DNA of 64,000 nucleotides from Burkholderia sp. Bp8992 (lineage in GTDB: Bacteria; Pseudomonadota; Gammaproteobacteria; Burkholderiales; Burkholderiaceae). Shown here in pieces: positions 41,546 to 50,448 of this stretch (its first letter is position 1; every line of letters starts with the position of its first letter). The notes under the pieces are model-generated. The model searched no databases. It was given only the letters and a program-made list of their open reading frames with translations, and was not told where the DNA came from. Made by a program: the position numbers and the translations under genes. Location: positions 1 through 64,000 of the forward strand of contig NZ_QTQI01000008.1 of NCBI RefSeq assembly GCF_003853705.1, given 5' to 3'.

Positions 41546-42943
41546 ATGTCCGCATCCACGGCCCGCGCTGCCGACGGCAAGCGCTATACGTACGAATGGT
41601 ATGTCGTCGTCATCTGCATGCTCGCGTACGTCTTTTCGTTCGTCGACCGCCAGGTCCTCGTGCTGATGATCGAGCCGATCAAGCGCGACCTGCACCTGTC
41701 CGACACGCAGTTCAGCCTGCTCAACGGCTTCGCGTTCTCGCTGTTCTATGCGGTGATGGGGCTGCCCGTCGCGTATCTCGCCGACCGCTACGCGCGTCCG
41801 CGCATCATCTCGCTCGGCATCGCGCTGTGGAGCGTCGCGACAGCCGCGTGCGGGCTCAGCCAGCATTTCGTGCAGATGTTCATCGCGCGGATGGGCGTGG
41901 GCGTCGGAGAAGCCGCGCTGTCGCCCGGCGCGTATTCGATGCTCGCCGACTACTTCCCGAAGGAGAAGCTCGGGCGCGCGATCGCCGTGTACTCGCTCGG
42001 CTCGTTCATCGGCGGCGGCGTCGCGTTCCTGATCGGCGGCTACGTGATCGCGCTGCTCAAGCATGCGAGCGCGTTCACGCTGCCGGTCGTCGGGCAGGTG
42101 CACGCGTGGCAGGTCACGTTCCTGATCGTCGGGCTGCCGGGAATCCTCGTCGCGCTGCTGTTCGCCGCGACCGTGCGCGACCCGCAGCGCAAGGGGCTCG
42201 CGCAGGATCGCTCGGGCGCCGTGCGGCGCGTGTCGATGCGCGATTCGCTGCGCTTCGTCGGCACGCATCGCGCGACCTTCTCGTGTCACTACCTCGGCTT
42301 CTCGTTCTACGCGATGACGCTGTACTGCCTGCTGAGCTGGACGCCCGCGTTCTACATCCGCCGCTTCGGGATGACGGCCGTCGAAGCCGGCTACACGCTC
42401 GGCATCGTGTTGCTGGTCGCGAACACGGCCGGCGTGTTCTGCGGCGGCTGGCTCAACGACTGGCTGCTGCGGCGCGGCCGGGCCGATGCACCGATGCGCG
42501 CCGGCGCGATCGGTGCCGCGTGCATGGTGATTCCCGCCACGCTGTTCACGCAGCTCGACAGCCTGCCCGCGTCGCTGGCGATGCTGGTCGTCGCGATGTT
42601 CTTCGCGTCGTTCCCGATGCCGACGTCGACCGCCGCGATGCAGACGCTCGCGCCGAACCAGATGCGCGCGCAGATCTCCGCGCTGTTCCTGCTCGTGTCG
42701 AACCTGATCGCGCTCGGCATCGGCACGACCGTCGTCGCGCTGTTCACCGATCGCGTGTTCGGCGCGCCTGCCGCGGTCGGCCATTCGATGTCGATCGTCA
42801 ACGTCGCGGCGGCCACGCTCGCCGCGCTGCTGCTCGCCGCCGGCTGCCGGCACTATCGCCGCAGCCTCGATCGCGAACGCGGTCACGCGTCGGCAGCGGC
42901 GCCGCTGGCAGCCGATGCGGGCGACGCGATCGCCGTGCGCTGA
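41546..42943 (+). CDS. iacT1: MFS transporter of the iac (auxin) cluster
   Basis: 465 residues. The start at 41546 is preceded by CTGGAGAA. Helix 1 ends FSFVDRQVLVLMIEPIK, and the cytoplasmic loop carries YLADRYARPRIISLG (MFS signature). Twelve helices are likely, with a longer central loop DPQRKGLAQDRSG. In Paraburkholderia phytofirmans an MFS gene in the iac cluster is needed together with a tautomerase for removal of dioxindole-3-acetate; this gene's presence next to the complete iac set supports the same role. Direct evidence for substrate is lacking here. Confidence 0.7.
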   Translation: MSASTARAADGKRYTYEWYVVVICMLAYVFSFVDRQVLVLMIEPIKRDLHLSDTQFSLLNGFAFSLFYAVMGLPVAYLADRYARPRIISLGIALWSVATAACGLSQHFVQMFIARMGVGVGEAALSPGAYSMLADYFPKEKLGRAIAVYSLGSFIGGGVAFLIGGYVIALLKHASAFTLPVVGQVHAWQVTFLIVGLPGILVALLFAATVRDPQRKGLAQDRSGAVRRVSMRDSLRFVGTHRATFSCHYLGFSFYAMTLYCLLSWTPAFYIRRFGMTAVEAGYTLGIVLLVANTAGVFCGGWLNDWLLRRGRADAPMRAGAIGAACMVIPATLFTQLDSLPASLAMLVVAMFFASFPMPTSTAAMQTLAPNQMRAQISALFLLVSNLIALGIGTTVVALFTDRVFGAPAAVGHSMSIVNVAAATLAALLLAAGCRHYRRSLDRERGHASAAAPLAADAGDAIAVR

Positions 42944-42963
42944 GCGCAAGCCCGCCACCCGAC

Positions 42964-43009
42964 CATTATTTATCCCGCTGATTCAGGCATCGCTTTTTAA
43001 TCGATTTGA
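42964..43009 (+). promoter_or_regulatory. Motif shared with the iacC/iacR2 promoter, copy 1
   Basis: CATTATTT begins at 42964, and ATCGATTTGA ends at 43009; between them lie ATT-A and TTTT elements at the same spacings as in the 45039-45084 copy. The two align without gaps over 46 bases. It sits 86 bases before iacF. A probable binding site for the LysR-type regulator of the cluster. Confidence 0.6.
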
Positions 43010-43094
43010 TTTATGCGATGCCCGTCCCTATTCTCGATCGCATGACGGCGCGGTGCCTGCGGCGCCGCTTTCCTCCTACCCCACGGAATTTCCC

Positions 43095-44084
43095 ATGCAA
43101 GCGAACCGCCACCAGGTCCGGATCGACGCGCTGATCGACGCGGCGCAGGACATCCGCTGTTTCCGGGTTTCGCGCGTCGACGGCCAGCCGTTCGATGCGT
43201 ACGAACCGGGCGCCCATATCGACGTCACCGCGCCGTCCGGCATCACGCGCCAATATTCACTGTGCGGCAACCCCGACGAGCGCGGCAGCTATCTGTTCGC
43301 GGTGAAGAAGGAGGCGCAGTCGCGCGGCGGCTCGCGTTCGCTGCACGACGACGTGGCCGTCGGCGCCGAACTGTCGATCGGCGCGCCGCGCAACCTGTTT
43401 CGTCTGACGGATGACGCAAGCGAACATGTGCTGATCGCGGCCGGCATCGGCATCACGCCGCTGCTGTCGATGGCGTATGCGCTGCACAAGCGCGGCGCGC
43501 GCTACCGGCTGCACTATTTCGCACGCAGCCGCGAGCATGCGGCCTTCGCCGACGCACTGTCGGCCGAGCCGTTCGCGCCGCACGTGACGTTCCACTACGG
43601 CGTCGAACCCGCTGCGCTCGCGGCCGAACTCGGCCGTTGCGTCGAATCGATCGATGCGCACGCACATGTCTATACGTGCGGCCCGGCGCCGTTCATGGAT
43701 GCGGTCGTCGCGGCGGCCGCGACGCGCGTGCCCGAAGATTCGATCCATCTCGAACGCTTCGCTGCAGAACCCGTCGCCGCAGAAGCTGGCAACGCCGAAG
43801 CCGGCACCGGCCCGGCCGGCGGCTTCGAAGTGCGGTTGCAGCGCAGCGGGCAATCGGTGCGCGTGACACCCGACACGTCGATCGTCGACGCGCTCGCGCG
43901 GATCGGCATCGAAGTCGACACGTCATGCGGCGAGGGCGTGTGCGGCACCTGCATGGTGCCCGTCGTCGACGGCGAGCCCGATCATCGCGACCACTGCCTC
44001 AGCAAGGCCGAACGCGCGAGCAACACGGTGATCTGCTGCTGCGTGTCGCGCGCGCGCTCGGCGGTGCTGGTGCTGGATCTCTGA
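43095..44084 (+). CDS. iacF: Reductase component of the iac ring-hydroxylating dioxygenase
   Basis: 329 residues. The N-terminal FAD/FMN-binding barrel has RQYSLCGNP, then an NAD domain (AAGIGITPLLSMAYALHKRG) and a C-terminal plant-type [2Fe-2S] ferredoxin with CGEGVCGTC (C278, C283, C286) and a final Cys near 316. This is the phthalate-dioxygenase-reductase/VanB order. It transfers electrons from NADH to the Rieske oxygenase IacCD. A linker rich in Ala/Glu joins the two halves. Alone on its transcript, with a motif shared with the iacC promoter upstream. Confidence 0.85.
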   Translation: MQANRHQVRIDALIDAAQDIRCFRVSRVDGQPFDAYEPGAHIDVTAPSGITRQYSLCGNPDERGSYLFAVKKEAQSRGGSRSLHDDVAVGAELSIGAPRNLFRLTDDASEHVLIAAGIGITPLLSMAYALHKRGARYRLHYFARSREHAAFADALSAEPFAPHVTFHYGVEPAALAAELGRCVESIDAHAHVYTCGPAPFMDAVVAAAATRVPEDSIHLERFAAEPVAAEAGNAEAGTGPAGGFEVRLQRSGQSVRVTPDTSIVDALARIGIEVDTSCGEGVCGTCMVPVVDGEPDHRDHCLSKAERASNTVICCCVSRARSAVLVLDL

Positions 44085-44108
44085 GGCGGCTAACGCGCGC
44101 CGCCGCCG

Positions 44109-45029
44109 TCACACGTCGTCGAATCGCTCGACGAGCTCGGCGAGCAGCGCACGCATCCACGCGTTGCCTTCGTCCTCGTGGAAGTGCTCGTGCCAGTGCA
44201 TCGTCACGGGCGCGGGCGGCAGCGTGACGGGCAGGTCATAGAGACGGAACGCGTTGTCGCGGTTCAGGATCTGCGCGAGCCGCTTCGGCAGCGTCGCGTA
44301 GAGATCGGTGACCGACAGCACGCTCGGCAGCGCGACGAAGTGCGGTACTTCGAGCGCGATGTTGCGGCCCACGCCCTGCGCGCGCAATGCGTCGTCGAGC
44401 GCGTGGTGGCTGTGCTCGACCGATTTCACGTTCACGTGCGCGGCGCGCACGAACGGCTCGAGACTCAGCGTGGCACCGGCCGGCAGCCCGCGCCGACGGC
44501 CCGTCATGCACACGTAGGTTTCCTCGAACAGCACCTGGTGGCGCGTGCGCGGCATCAGTTCCGGCAGGTTGCCGATCGCGAAATCCAGCCGGCTCGCGCG
44601 CAGCGCCTCCTCGATCTCCTCCACCGGCAGCGGCTGCACGCTCAGCGTCACGCGCGGCGCGCGCTCGCGCAGCGCCTGGCAGATCGCCGGCAGGTACGCC
44701 ATCTCGCCCGCATCCGACAGCGACACCCGGAATGTGCGCGTGCTGGTGGCCGGATCGAAACGCTCCGCGTAGCGCAACGCCACGCGCACCATGTCGAGCG
44801 CCTTGCCGACGATCCCCGCGAGCTCGAGCGCGACCGGCGTCGGCTGCATGCCGGCGCGCGTGCGCACGAACAGCGGATCGTCGAACAGCGTGCGCAGCCG
44901 GCCGAGCGAATAGCTGACGGCCGGCTGCGACAGCGCGAGCCGCTCGCCGGCCTTCGTCAGGCTGCGTTCCTCGACGATCGCCTGGAACACGCGCAACAGG
45001 TTCAGATCGAGATGATCGACCGACGTCAT
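44109..45029 (-). CDS. iacR2: LysR-family regulator of the iac cluster
   Basis: 306 residues. The start at 45029 has GGAGG at a proper distance; an ATG at 45041 would overlap that site. HTH: LDLNLLRVFQAIVEERSLTKAGERLALSQPAVSYSLGRLR. The effector domain includes FRVSLSDAGEMAYLPAI and VCMTGRRRGL. It is divergent from iacC-iacD-iacY. In Paraburkholderia phytofirmans the LysR regulator of the iac genes apparently responds to dioxindole-3-acetate; this gene occupies the same setting. Autoregulation is likely from the intergenic motif. Confidence 0.8.
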   Translation of the reverse strand: MTSVDHLDLNLLRVFQAIVEERSLTKAGERLALSQPAVSYSLGRLRTLFDDPLFVRTRAGMQPTPVALELAGIVGKALDMVRVALRYAERFDPATSTRTFRVSLSDAGEMAYLPAICQALRERAPRVTLSVQPLPVEEIEEALRASRLDFAIGNLPELMPRTRHQVLFEETYVCMTGRRRGLPAGATLSLEPFVRAAHVNVKSVEHSHHALDDALRAQGVGRNIALEVPHFVALPSVLSVTDLYATLPKRLAQILNRDNAFRLYDLPVTLPPAPVTMHWHEHFHEDEGNAWMRALLAELVERFDDV

Positions 45030-45038
45030 CGTTGCCTC

Positions 45039-45084
45039 CATTATTTGCCGTATTTATTGACTGGCTAATTTTAGATCAATTTGA
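45039..45084 (+). promoter_or_regulatory. Motif shared with the iacF promoter, copy 2 (iacR2/iacC divergent region)
   Basis: CATTATTT at 45039 and ATCAATTTGA ending at 45084 match the 42964-43009 copy in position-by-position alignment, with a central ATT-A and TTTT element. It lies between the divergent iacR2 and iacC genes, 84 bases before iacC. The CATTATTT end reaches into the 5' leader of iacR2, so it could mediate autoregulation. Confidence 0.65.
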
Positions 45085-45168
45085 CGGATATGTAGCGGAA
45101 GACGAGACTGGGTACTCGATACCGCGCATGACGCGGCCCGATTTCGCGACTCTTTCCCCACGACAACG

Positions 45169-46452
45169 ATGAGCGACATTTCCTACCAGACGATCGACAC
45201 CAGTGCGCTGCACGGTCTCGCGCAGCCCGACCGCATCGCGCCGGCGATGTATCACGATCCCGCGCTGTTCGAAGCCGAGCTCGACCGCATCTTCTACCGC
45301 ACCTGGATCTGGGTCGCGCACGAAAGCGAGCTGCCGAACCCCGGCGACTTCATCACGACGACGATCGGCCGCCAGCCGGTGATCGTTGTGCGCGACAAGA
45401 CGGGCGAGATCAACGTGCTGCAGAACCGCTGCCGCCACCGCGGCGCGACCGTGTGCGAATCGCACAAGGGCAATGCGAAGGGCTTCACGTGCCCGTATCA
45501 CAGCTGGTCGTACGCGCTCGACGGCACGCTGCGCGCGCTGCCGTATGGCGACGGCTACGAAGGCGTGTGCGAGAAAGGCGACCTGCCGCTCGTGAAGCTG
45601 CGCGTCGGCGTGTACCAGGGGCTGATCTTCGCGAGCTTCAACGACGACGTCGAATCGCTCGAGGATTTCCTCGGCGGCGCGAAGCCGTGGATCGACCTGT
45701 TCATGAAACAGGGCGCCGGCTACCCGATCAAGGCCAACGGCGAGCACAAGTTCAAGTTCAAGGGCAACTGGAAGATCCAGCTCGAGAATACGACCGACCT
45801 CTACCACTTCCCGGTCGTGCACAAGTCGTGGATGAAATCGATCGACGACGAGACGGCCGCCGCGATCACGAGCTTCATGACGAGCGAGGACGCGTTCTGC
45901 CGCGGGCTCGGCAACGGCCACAGCCTCGCGGTGCTGATGCCCGAGCTGATCGACCTCGACGACGACGACGGCGCGCCGCTGCCCGAGCGTTTCGCGCCGC
46001 TCGCCGCGAAGCTCGCCGAGCGCCACGCGCCGGAAGAAGTGCGCCGCATCGTGCGCTCGCTGATGGGCGTCGGCTTCAACCTGAACCTGTTCCCGAACCT
46101 CGCGCTGTCGATGGCGTTCTTTCGCGTGCTGCGGCCGATCGCCGCGAACGAGACCGAGATCCGCCACGTCGCGCTCGCGATGGACGGCGGCCCCGACGAG
46201 GCGAACCGCGAGCGGCTGCGCATCCACGAGCATTTCCAGGGCCCGTTCGGCTTCGGCAGCCCCGACGACGCGGAAGCGTGGGAGCGCGTGCAGCGCGGCG
46301 CGCATGCGGGCCCCGACGTGCCGATCCTCGTGAACCGCGGGCTGAACCGCGAGACGACCGCCGCGAACGGCGAAAAGACCGCCCATGCGACCGACGAGAC
46401 CGGCATGCGCGAGGCCTACCAGCAATGGCGCAAGATGATGGAGCAACAGTAA
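45169..46452 (+). CDS. iacC: Rieske ring-hydroxylating oxygenase, large subunit
   Basis: 427 residues. The Rieske centre is CRH...CPYH (C88, H90, C108, H111), and the mononuclear iron ligands are D210, H213 and H218 in NTTDLYHFPVVH. Length and order match ring-hydroxylating dioxygenase alpha subunits. With IacD and IacF it acts in the late part of auxin degradation that leads from dioxindole-3-acetate toward catechol. Tightly linked to iacD (the TAATG junction). Cytosolic hexamer expected. Confidence 0.9.
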   Translation: MSDISYQTIDTSALHGLAQPDRIAPAMYHDPALFEAELDRIFYRTWIWVAHESELPNPGDFITTTIGRQPVIVVRDKTGEINVLQNRCRHRGATVCESHKGNAKGFTCPYHSWSYALDGTLRALPYGDGYEGVCEKGDLPLVKLRVGVYQGLIFASFNDDVESLEDFLGGAKPWIDLFMKQGAGYPIKANGEHKFKFKGNWKIQLENTTDLYHFPVVHKSWMKSIDDETAAAITSFMTSEDAFCRGLGNGHSLAVLMPELIDLDDDDGAPLPERFAPLAAKLAERHAPEEVRRIVRSLMGVGFNLNLFPNLALSMAFFRVLRPIAANETEIRHVALAMDGGPDEANRERLRIHEHFQGPFGFGSPDDAEAWERVQRGAHAGPDVPILVNRGLNRETTAANGEKTAHATDETGMREAYQQWRKMMEQQ

Positions 46453-46952
46453 TGGACGACCGCAACGCCCTCTTTTCCGAGCAGACCTTCGCCCGCGCGG
46501 TCGAATTCGTGTGGCGCGAAGCCGAGATGCTCGACCGCCGCGACTACCGCGCCTGGCTCGACCTGTGGGATCCGGCCGGCCACTACGTGGTGCCGATCGA
46601 TCCCGACACGACCGATTTCGCGGCGACGCTGAACTACGTGTTCGACGATCGCGACATGCGCGAGAAGCGCGTGCAGCGGATGGTGTCCGGTTACTCGGCA
46701 TCGGCGACCGACGCGGCGCGCACGGTGCGCACCGTGTCGCGCTTCACGCTGGAAAGCAGCAGCGCCGACACCGTCGAGCTGAAATCGGCGCAGGTCGTCG
46801 TCGCGTACAAGCGCGGCGTCGCGACGCTGTTCGCGGCCGACGTCACGCACAAGCTGCACGTCGATGTCGAAGGCGAGATGCGGATCGCCGAGAAGGTCGT
46901 GCGCCTGATCGACTCGACCGAAGCGCTCAGCGCGATCGGCTTCCTGCTGTAA
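46452..46952 (+). CDS. iacD: Rieske ring-hydroxylating oxygenase, small subunit
   Basis: 166 residues. NTF2-like fold: EFVWREAEMLDRRDYRAWLDLWDPAGHYVVPIDPDT at the N-terminus and RTVSRFTLESSSADTVELKSAQVVVAYKRG in the middle are typical of beta subunits of aromatic dioxygenases. Its start overlaps the iacC stop by one base. It is the structural partner of IacC. The iacD stop is followed by a hairpin before iacY. Confidence 0.9.
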   Translation: MDDRNALFSEQTFARAVEFVWREAEMLDRRDYRAWLDLWDPAGHYVVPIDPDTTDFAATLNYVFDDRDMREKRVQRMVSGYSASATDAARTVRTVSRFTLESSSADTVELKSAQVVVAYKRGVATLFAADVTHKLHVDVEGEMRIAEKVVRLIDSTEALSAIGFLL

Positions 46953-46958
46953 GCCGTC

Positions 46959-46996
46959 GCCGGTTCACCGCTGCAAAAGTGCAAAGGTGAGCCGGC
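46959..46996 (+). other. Intercistronic hairpin between iacD and iacY
   Basis: GCCGGTTCACC (46959-46969) and GGTGAGCCGGC (46986-46996) form an 11-bp stem with one G-U pair and a 16-base loop. No T-run follows, so an RNA-stabilising or partial-attenuating stem is more likely than a full terminator. It lies 7 bases after the iacD stop and 24 before iacY. Confidence 0.6.
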
Positions 46997-47019
46997 AACC
47001 TTCACCTTTCCGGACCACC

Positions 47020-47406
47020 ATGCCCACACTCGAAGTTTTCCTGCCGGCCGGCCATGACGACGCACGCAAGGCCGAGCTGATCGCGCGGCTGACCGGTGCG
47101 ACCGTCGACGCGATCGGCGCACCGGTCGACGCCGTGCGCGTGCTGCTCACCGAACTGCCCGCGACGCATGTCGGCCTCGGCGGCCGCAGTGCCGCCGATG
47201 GCGCGCAGCCGTCGCTGCCGGTGATCGTCGCGATCCTGATCGCCGGCCGCACCGACGAACAGAAACGCGCGCTGATCGCTGCGCTGTCCGATGTGGGCGC
47301 GCACGTGCTCGATGCGCCGCTGCAGGCCACCCGCGTGATCATCAAGGACATTCCGAACACCGATTTCGGCATCGGCGGCCGGACCGCGCGGGCGCTGGGG
47401 CGCTGA
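47020..47406 (+). CDS. iacY: Tautomerase-superfamily protein with two tandem halves
   Basis: 128 residues. Starts MPTLEVFLPAGHDDARKAELIARLTGATVDAIG: an N-terminal Pro for catalysis and the first 4-OT-like unit. A second unit begins near residue 67 (SLPVIVAILIAGRTDEQKRALIAALSDVGAHV), so this looks like a fused dimer. The C-terminal TDFGIGGRTARALG recalls the NWGxGG end of 4-OT proteins. In Paraburkholderia phytofirmans a tautomerase in the iac cluster is involved in dioxindole-3-acetate removal. Third gene after iacC-iacD. Confidence 0.8.
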   Translation: MPTLEVFLPAGHDDARKAELIARLTGATVDAIGAPVDAVRVLLTELPATHVGLGGRSAADGAQPSLPVIVAILIAGRTDEQKRALIAALSDVGAHVLDAPLQATRVIIKDIPNTDFGIGGRTARALGR

Positions 47407-47450
47407 TCGTGCGCCGCGCGTCGCTGCCCGGCCGTGACGCGACGCAGCGG

Positions 47451-48929
47451 CTACGCGTGCGTGCCGGCGAGCGGCAACGTCACGCGGCAGTCGAGCCCGC
47501 CGCCGTCGGCCGGGCTCGCCGCGATCCGCCCGCCGTGACGCGTGACGATGCTCTTGCACAGCGACAACCCGATCCCGTTGCCGCCGGCCTTCGACGACGA
47601 GAAGCCGTCGAACAGCCGGTCGTGCGCATCTTCCGCAATGCCCGGGCCGTTGTCGATCGCGCGCAGCTCCGCGTGCCCGGCCACGTTTGCCGTAGCGAGC
47701 GTCAGCGTGCGAGGCACACGCTCGCAACTGGCGAACGCCTCGATCGCGTTGAATGCCAGATTCAGGATCACCTGCCCGATCAGCACGCGCCCGCAGCGGA
47801 TCGGCAGCGGCACGTCGGCCTGCACGATCGAGACCGTCACGCCGGCTTCCTTCGCACGCAGCTCGATGAAGTAAGCCGCGTCGGAAAGGATGTCGCGCAG
47901 GTCGGCAACCGCGACGACCGGCTCGCGCTTCACGATGAATTCGCGCACGCTCTTGATGATCAGCGCCGCTTGCTCGGCCTGCCGGTCGGCGCTGCGCAGC
48001 CCCCAGATCGCGTCGTCGACGGCGCCATTGCCGTTCAGCCGCCGCACCGCGCCTTCGATGAAGTTGCGCACGGCCGCGAGCGGCTGGCTCAACTCGTGCG
48101 CGATCACGCTCGCCATCTCGCCCATCGCGTTGTAGCGCCCCGCGTATTCGAGCATCCGCGCTTCGGCGCGCCGCGCGTCCTCGATCGCGACTTCGTCGCT
48201 CACGTCGCGGAACTGCACGAGCAGCCCGTCGAGATCGCCTTCGATCTCGACCTGCCGGCACAGGATGCGCAGCCAGCACGGCGAGCCGTCGCGCCGCACG
48301 ATCCGGTAGCGCTGCGGCGCGGACGGGTACGCCGACGGCGCATCGCGCAGTTGTGCGACGAGGCGGTCGCGATCGGCCTCGGAGCAGTAGTCGAGCACTT
48401 CGCCGAGCGATTCGTCGGGCGCGAGCCCGAGCACGCGGCGGCCCGACTCGCTGATGAACTGCACGCCGCCGTGCGGCGTCACGACCGCGATGCCTTCGTC
48501 GAGATCCTGCATGAATTCGCGCAGCCGCGCCTCGTAGCGGCGCAGTTGCTGGCGGACCGCCTCTTCCGCGCTGATGTCGCGGAACTGCACCATCACGACG
48601 TCGTGCCCGCGCAGCGGCACGTAGGTCGCGGTGGCCTCGGACAGCATGTCGACGCCCGTACGCGATCGATAGCACCATTCGTATACCTGCGGCCCGTCGA
48701 CGAGCGCGCGATCCCATGCACTCACCGCGATCTCGCGCTGGTACTTCGGTTCGGGACGTGTCATGTCCGGCGCCTTCAGCGGCAGCAATTCCTCGACGGA
48801 AAAGCCGAGCGCGATGCACGCGGCGCGATTCGCCCACACGATCGCCTTTGTCTGCGCGTCGTGCAGCAGCACGCAGGTCGTCAGCGCGTCGAGCAGCCGG
48901 TGGAAATCGTCTTCGTCGGGAAAACTCAT
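47451..48929 (-). CDS. iacS: PAS-domain sensor histidine kinase
   Basis: 492 residues, no membrane span, so cytosolic sensing. Two PAS domains (about 10-125 and 135-250; AIVWANRAACIALGFSVEEL and GVQFISESGRRVLGLAPDES) precede the HisKA helix with VIAHELSQPLAAVRNF (phospho-acceptor H278) and an ATPase domain with NLAFNAIEAF, DNGPGIAE and GGNGIGLSL. It is divergent from iacA and separated by about 4 kb from the response regulator at 53329, with the iacABIHE genes between. In Paraburkholderia phytofirmans a two-component pair senses indole-3-acetate. The FixL-like domain order fits that pairing. Confidence 0.8.
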   Translation of the reverse strand: MSFPDEDDFHRLLDALTTCVLLHDAQTKAIVWANRAACIALGFSVEELLPLKAPDMTRPEPKYQREIAVSAWDRALVDGPQVYEWCYRSRTGVDMLSEATATYVPLRGHDVVMVQFRDISAEEAVRQQLRRYEARLREFMQDLDEGIAVVTPHGGVQFISESGRRVLGLAPDESLGEVLDYCSEADRDRLVAQLRDAPSAYPSAPQRYRIVRRDGSPCWLRILCRQVEIEGDLDGLLVQFRDVSDEVAIEDARRAEARMLEYAGRYNAMGEMASVIAHELSQPLAAVRNFIEGAVRRLNGNGAVDDAIWGLRSADRQAEQAALIIKSVREFIVKREPVVAVADLRDILSDAAYFIELRAKEAGVTVSIVQADVPLPIRCGRVLIGQVILNLAFNAIEAFASCERVPRTLTLATANVAGHAELRAIDNGPGIAEDAHDRLFDGFSSSKAGGNGIGLSLCKSIVTRHGGRIAASPADGGGLDCRVTLPLAGTHA

Positions 48930-48999
48930 GATCGGATTCGGATGAAGGCGCGCGGCATCGCGCGGCCGGACACCCAACATAGCACCGGCGCGCGCCGAT

Positions 49000-49020
49000 C
49001 GCATCTGAAGATTTCTTTAG
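49000..49020. promoter_or_regulatory. Motif shared with the iacG promoter, copy 1 (iacA/iacS region)
   Basis: CGCATCT (49000-49006) is followed after 8 bases by CTTTAG (49015-49020), then TGGC-ACG-GAAC downstream. The iacG promoter shows CGCATCT-N9-CTTTAG and TGGC-GA-GAAC in the same order. The TCT-GA-AGA core is an inverted repeat. It is 131 bases before iacA and a candidate IacR1 site. Confidence 0.5.
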
Positions 49021-49151
49021 GCTGGCACGGAACCTCACCAGTCGCGCGGCCCAACGCACCAATTGCTGCGTGTTTTCGGCGTTTCTAGACTGGCTCCATC
49101 GTGTGCCCCGTAATCGAAACCGACATCGCCCCCTATCCCCAGGAGACAACC

Positions 49152-50345
49152 ATGCCGCAAGCCGCCCTCGCCGTCGAACCCGCGCCGTCCTCGCCGCCCG
49201 TGGCAGGCATCGTTGCCGCGCCGTCGTCGCCGCTCGACGCGGTGATCGAGACCGTCGCCGCGCGCCGCGAAGAATTCGATCGCCTGTCGCACGTGCCGCG
49301 CGACGTGATCGCGCTGTTCAAGCAGGCCGGCATCTATCGTGCGGGCACGCCGCGCCGCTTCGGCGGCGATGCGCTCGCGCCGACCGCGTTCCTCGACATG
49401 ATCGAACGGATCGCGACCGCCGACGGTTCGGCCGCGTGGGTCGCAAGCTTCGGCTCCGCGAACGTCTATCTCGCCGCGCTGCCGCTCGAGACCCAGGCCG
49501 AGTTGTACGCGAGCGGCCCCGACCAGGTGTTCGCGGGCGGCCTGTTCCCGGTGCAGCCCGCGCAGGCCGCGCCGGGCGGCTGGCGCGTGAACGGCACGTG
49601 GAAATTCGCGAGCGGCTGCAAGGGCGCCGACTGGCTCGGCGTCGGCATCGCCGTGCCGGGCGCGCAGGACGCCGCACCGAACAAGCCGCGCACGGCCGTG
49701 TTCCGCGCGGCCGATGTCGAGATCGTCGAGAACTGGAGCGTGGTCGGCATGCAGGGCACCGGCAGCCACGACCTGCGCGTGAACGACCGCTTCGTGCCCG
49801 AGGCGTGGACCTTCGTGCGCGGCGGCGAGCCGACCGTCGACGAGCCGCTGTACCGCTACCCGACCGTCGCGTACGCGGCGCAAGTGCTGGCCGTCGTCAA
49901 CCTCGGGCTCGCGCGTGCGGCGCTCGATGTCGTGAACCGGATGTCCGGCGGCCGGCAGACGACGACCGGCGCGCCGCGTCTCGCCGATCGCGCGTACTAC
50001 CGCATCGAGCTTGCGAAGGCCGAAGCGCAACTGCGCTCGGCACGCGCGTTCTTCTATGACGCGACCGACGGCGTGTGGCAATCGATCCTCGCCGGCAACC
50101 CGGTGACGCCCGACCAGGTCAGCCTGCTGCGGCTCGCGGCGACGCAGATCGCACGCGAAGGCGCGAGCGTCGTCGAACGCGCATACCGTCTCGGCGGCAC
50201 GGCGGCGATCTATCGCACGCATCCGTTGCAGCGGCTGCTGCGCGACGCGATGGTCGTCACGCAGCACGCGTTTCTCGGCGAAGGCAACTTCGACGGCGCC
50301 GGCGCGGTGTTCACCGGCGTGACGCCGTTTCCCGGCTATCTGTAA
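49152..50345 (+). CDS. iacA: Indole-3-acetate monooxygenase, acyl-CoA-dehydrogenase-type flavoprotein
   Basis: 397 residues; AGGAG upstream of the start. The N-terminal ~45 residues are an Ala/Pro-rich extension. The acyl-CoA dehydrogenase fold follows (RAGTPRRFGGDALAPTAFLDMIERIATADGSAAWVASFGSAN, WRVNGTWKFASGCKGADWLG), as in group D flavin monooxygenases that use reduced flavin from a partner reductase. IacA is the enzyme that begins attack on indole-3-acetate in Pseudomonas and Paraburkholderia. First gene of the iacABIHE run. IacG would supply reduced flavin. Confidence 0.88.
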   Translation: MPQAALAVEPAPSSPPVAGIVAAPSSPLDAVIETVAARREEFDRLSHVPRDVIALFKQAGIYRAGTPRRFGGDALAPTAFLDMIERIATADGSAAWVASFGSANVYLAALPLETQAELYASGPDQVFAGGLFPVQPAQAAPGGWRVNGTWKFASGCKGADWLGVGIAVPGAQDAAPNKPRTAVFRAADVEIVENWSVVGMQGTGSHDLRVNDRFVPEAWTFVRGGEPTVDEPLYRYPTVAYAAQVLAVVNLGLARAALDVVNRMSGGRQTTTGAPRLADRAYYRIELAKAEAQLRSARAFFYDATDGVWQSILAGNPVTPDQVSLLRLAATQIAREGASVVERAYRLGGTAAIYRTHPLQRLLRDAMVVTQHAFLGEGNFDGAGAVFTGVTPFPGYL

Positions 50346-50448
50346 CCTGCGTCGACCCAAGCCATTTTTCGAATGCGCATGAAACCGATGCCGAAACGTC
50401 GCTGCCGGCCGCTTCATGCGCTCCACCGATTCCTCTGGAGAACCTGAT

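Noticed and set aside
49015-49045. Sigma-54-type promoter at TGGCAC ahead of iacA
   Set aside because: The -24-like TGGCAC is present, but the matching -12 TTGC element is not at the required distance.
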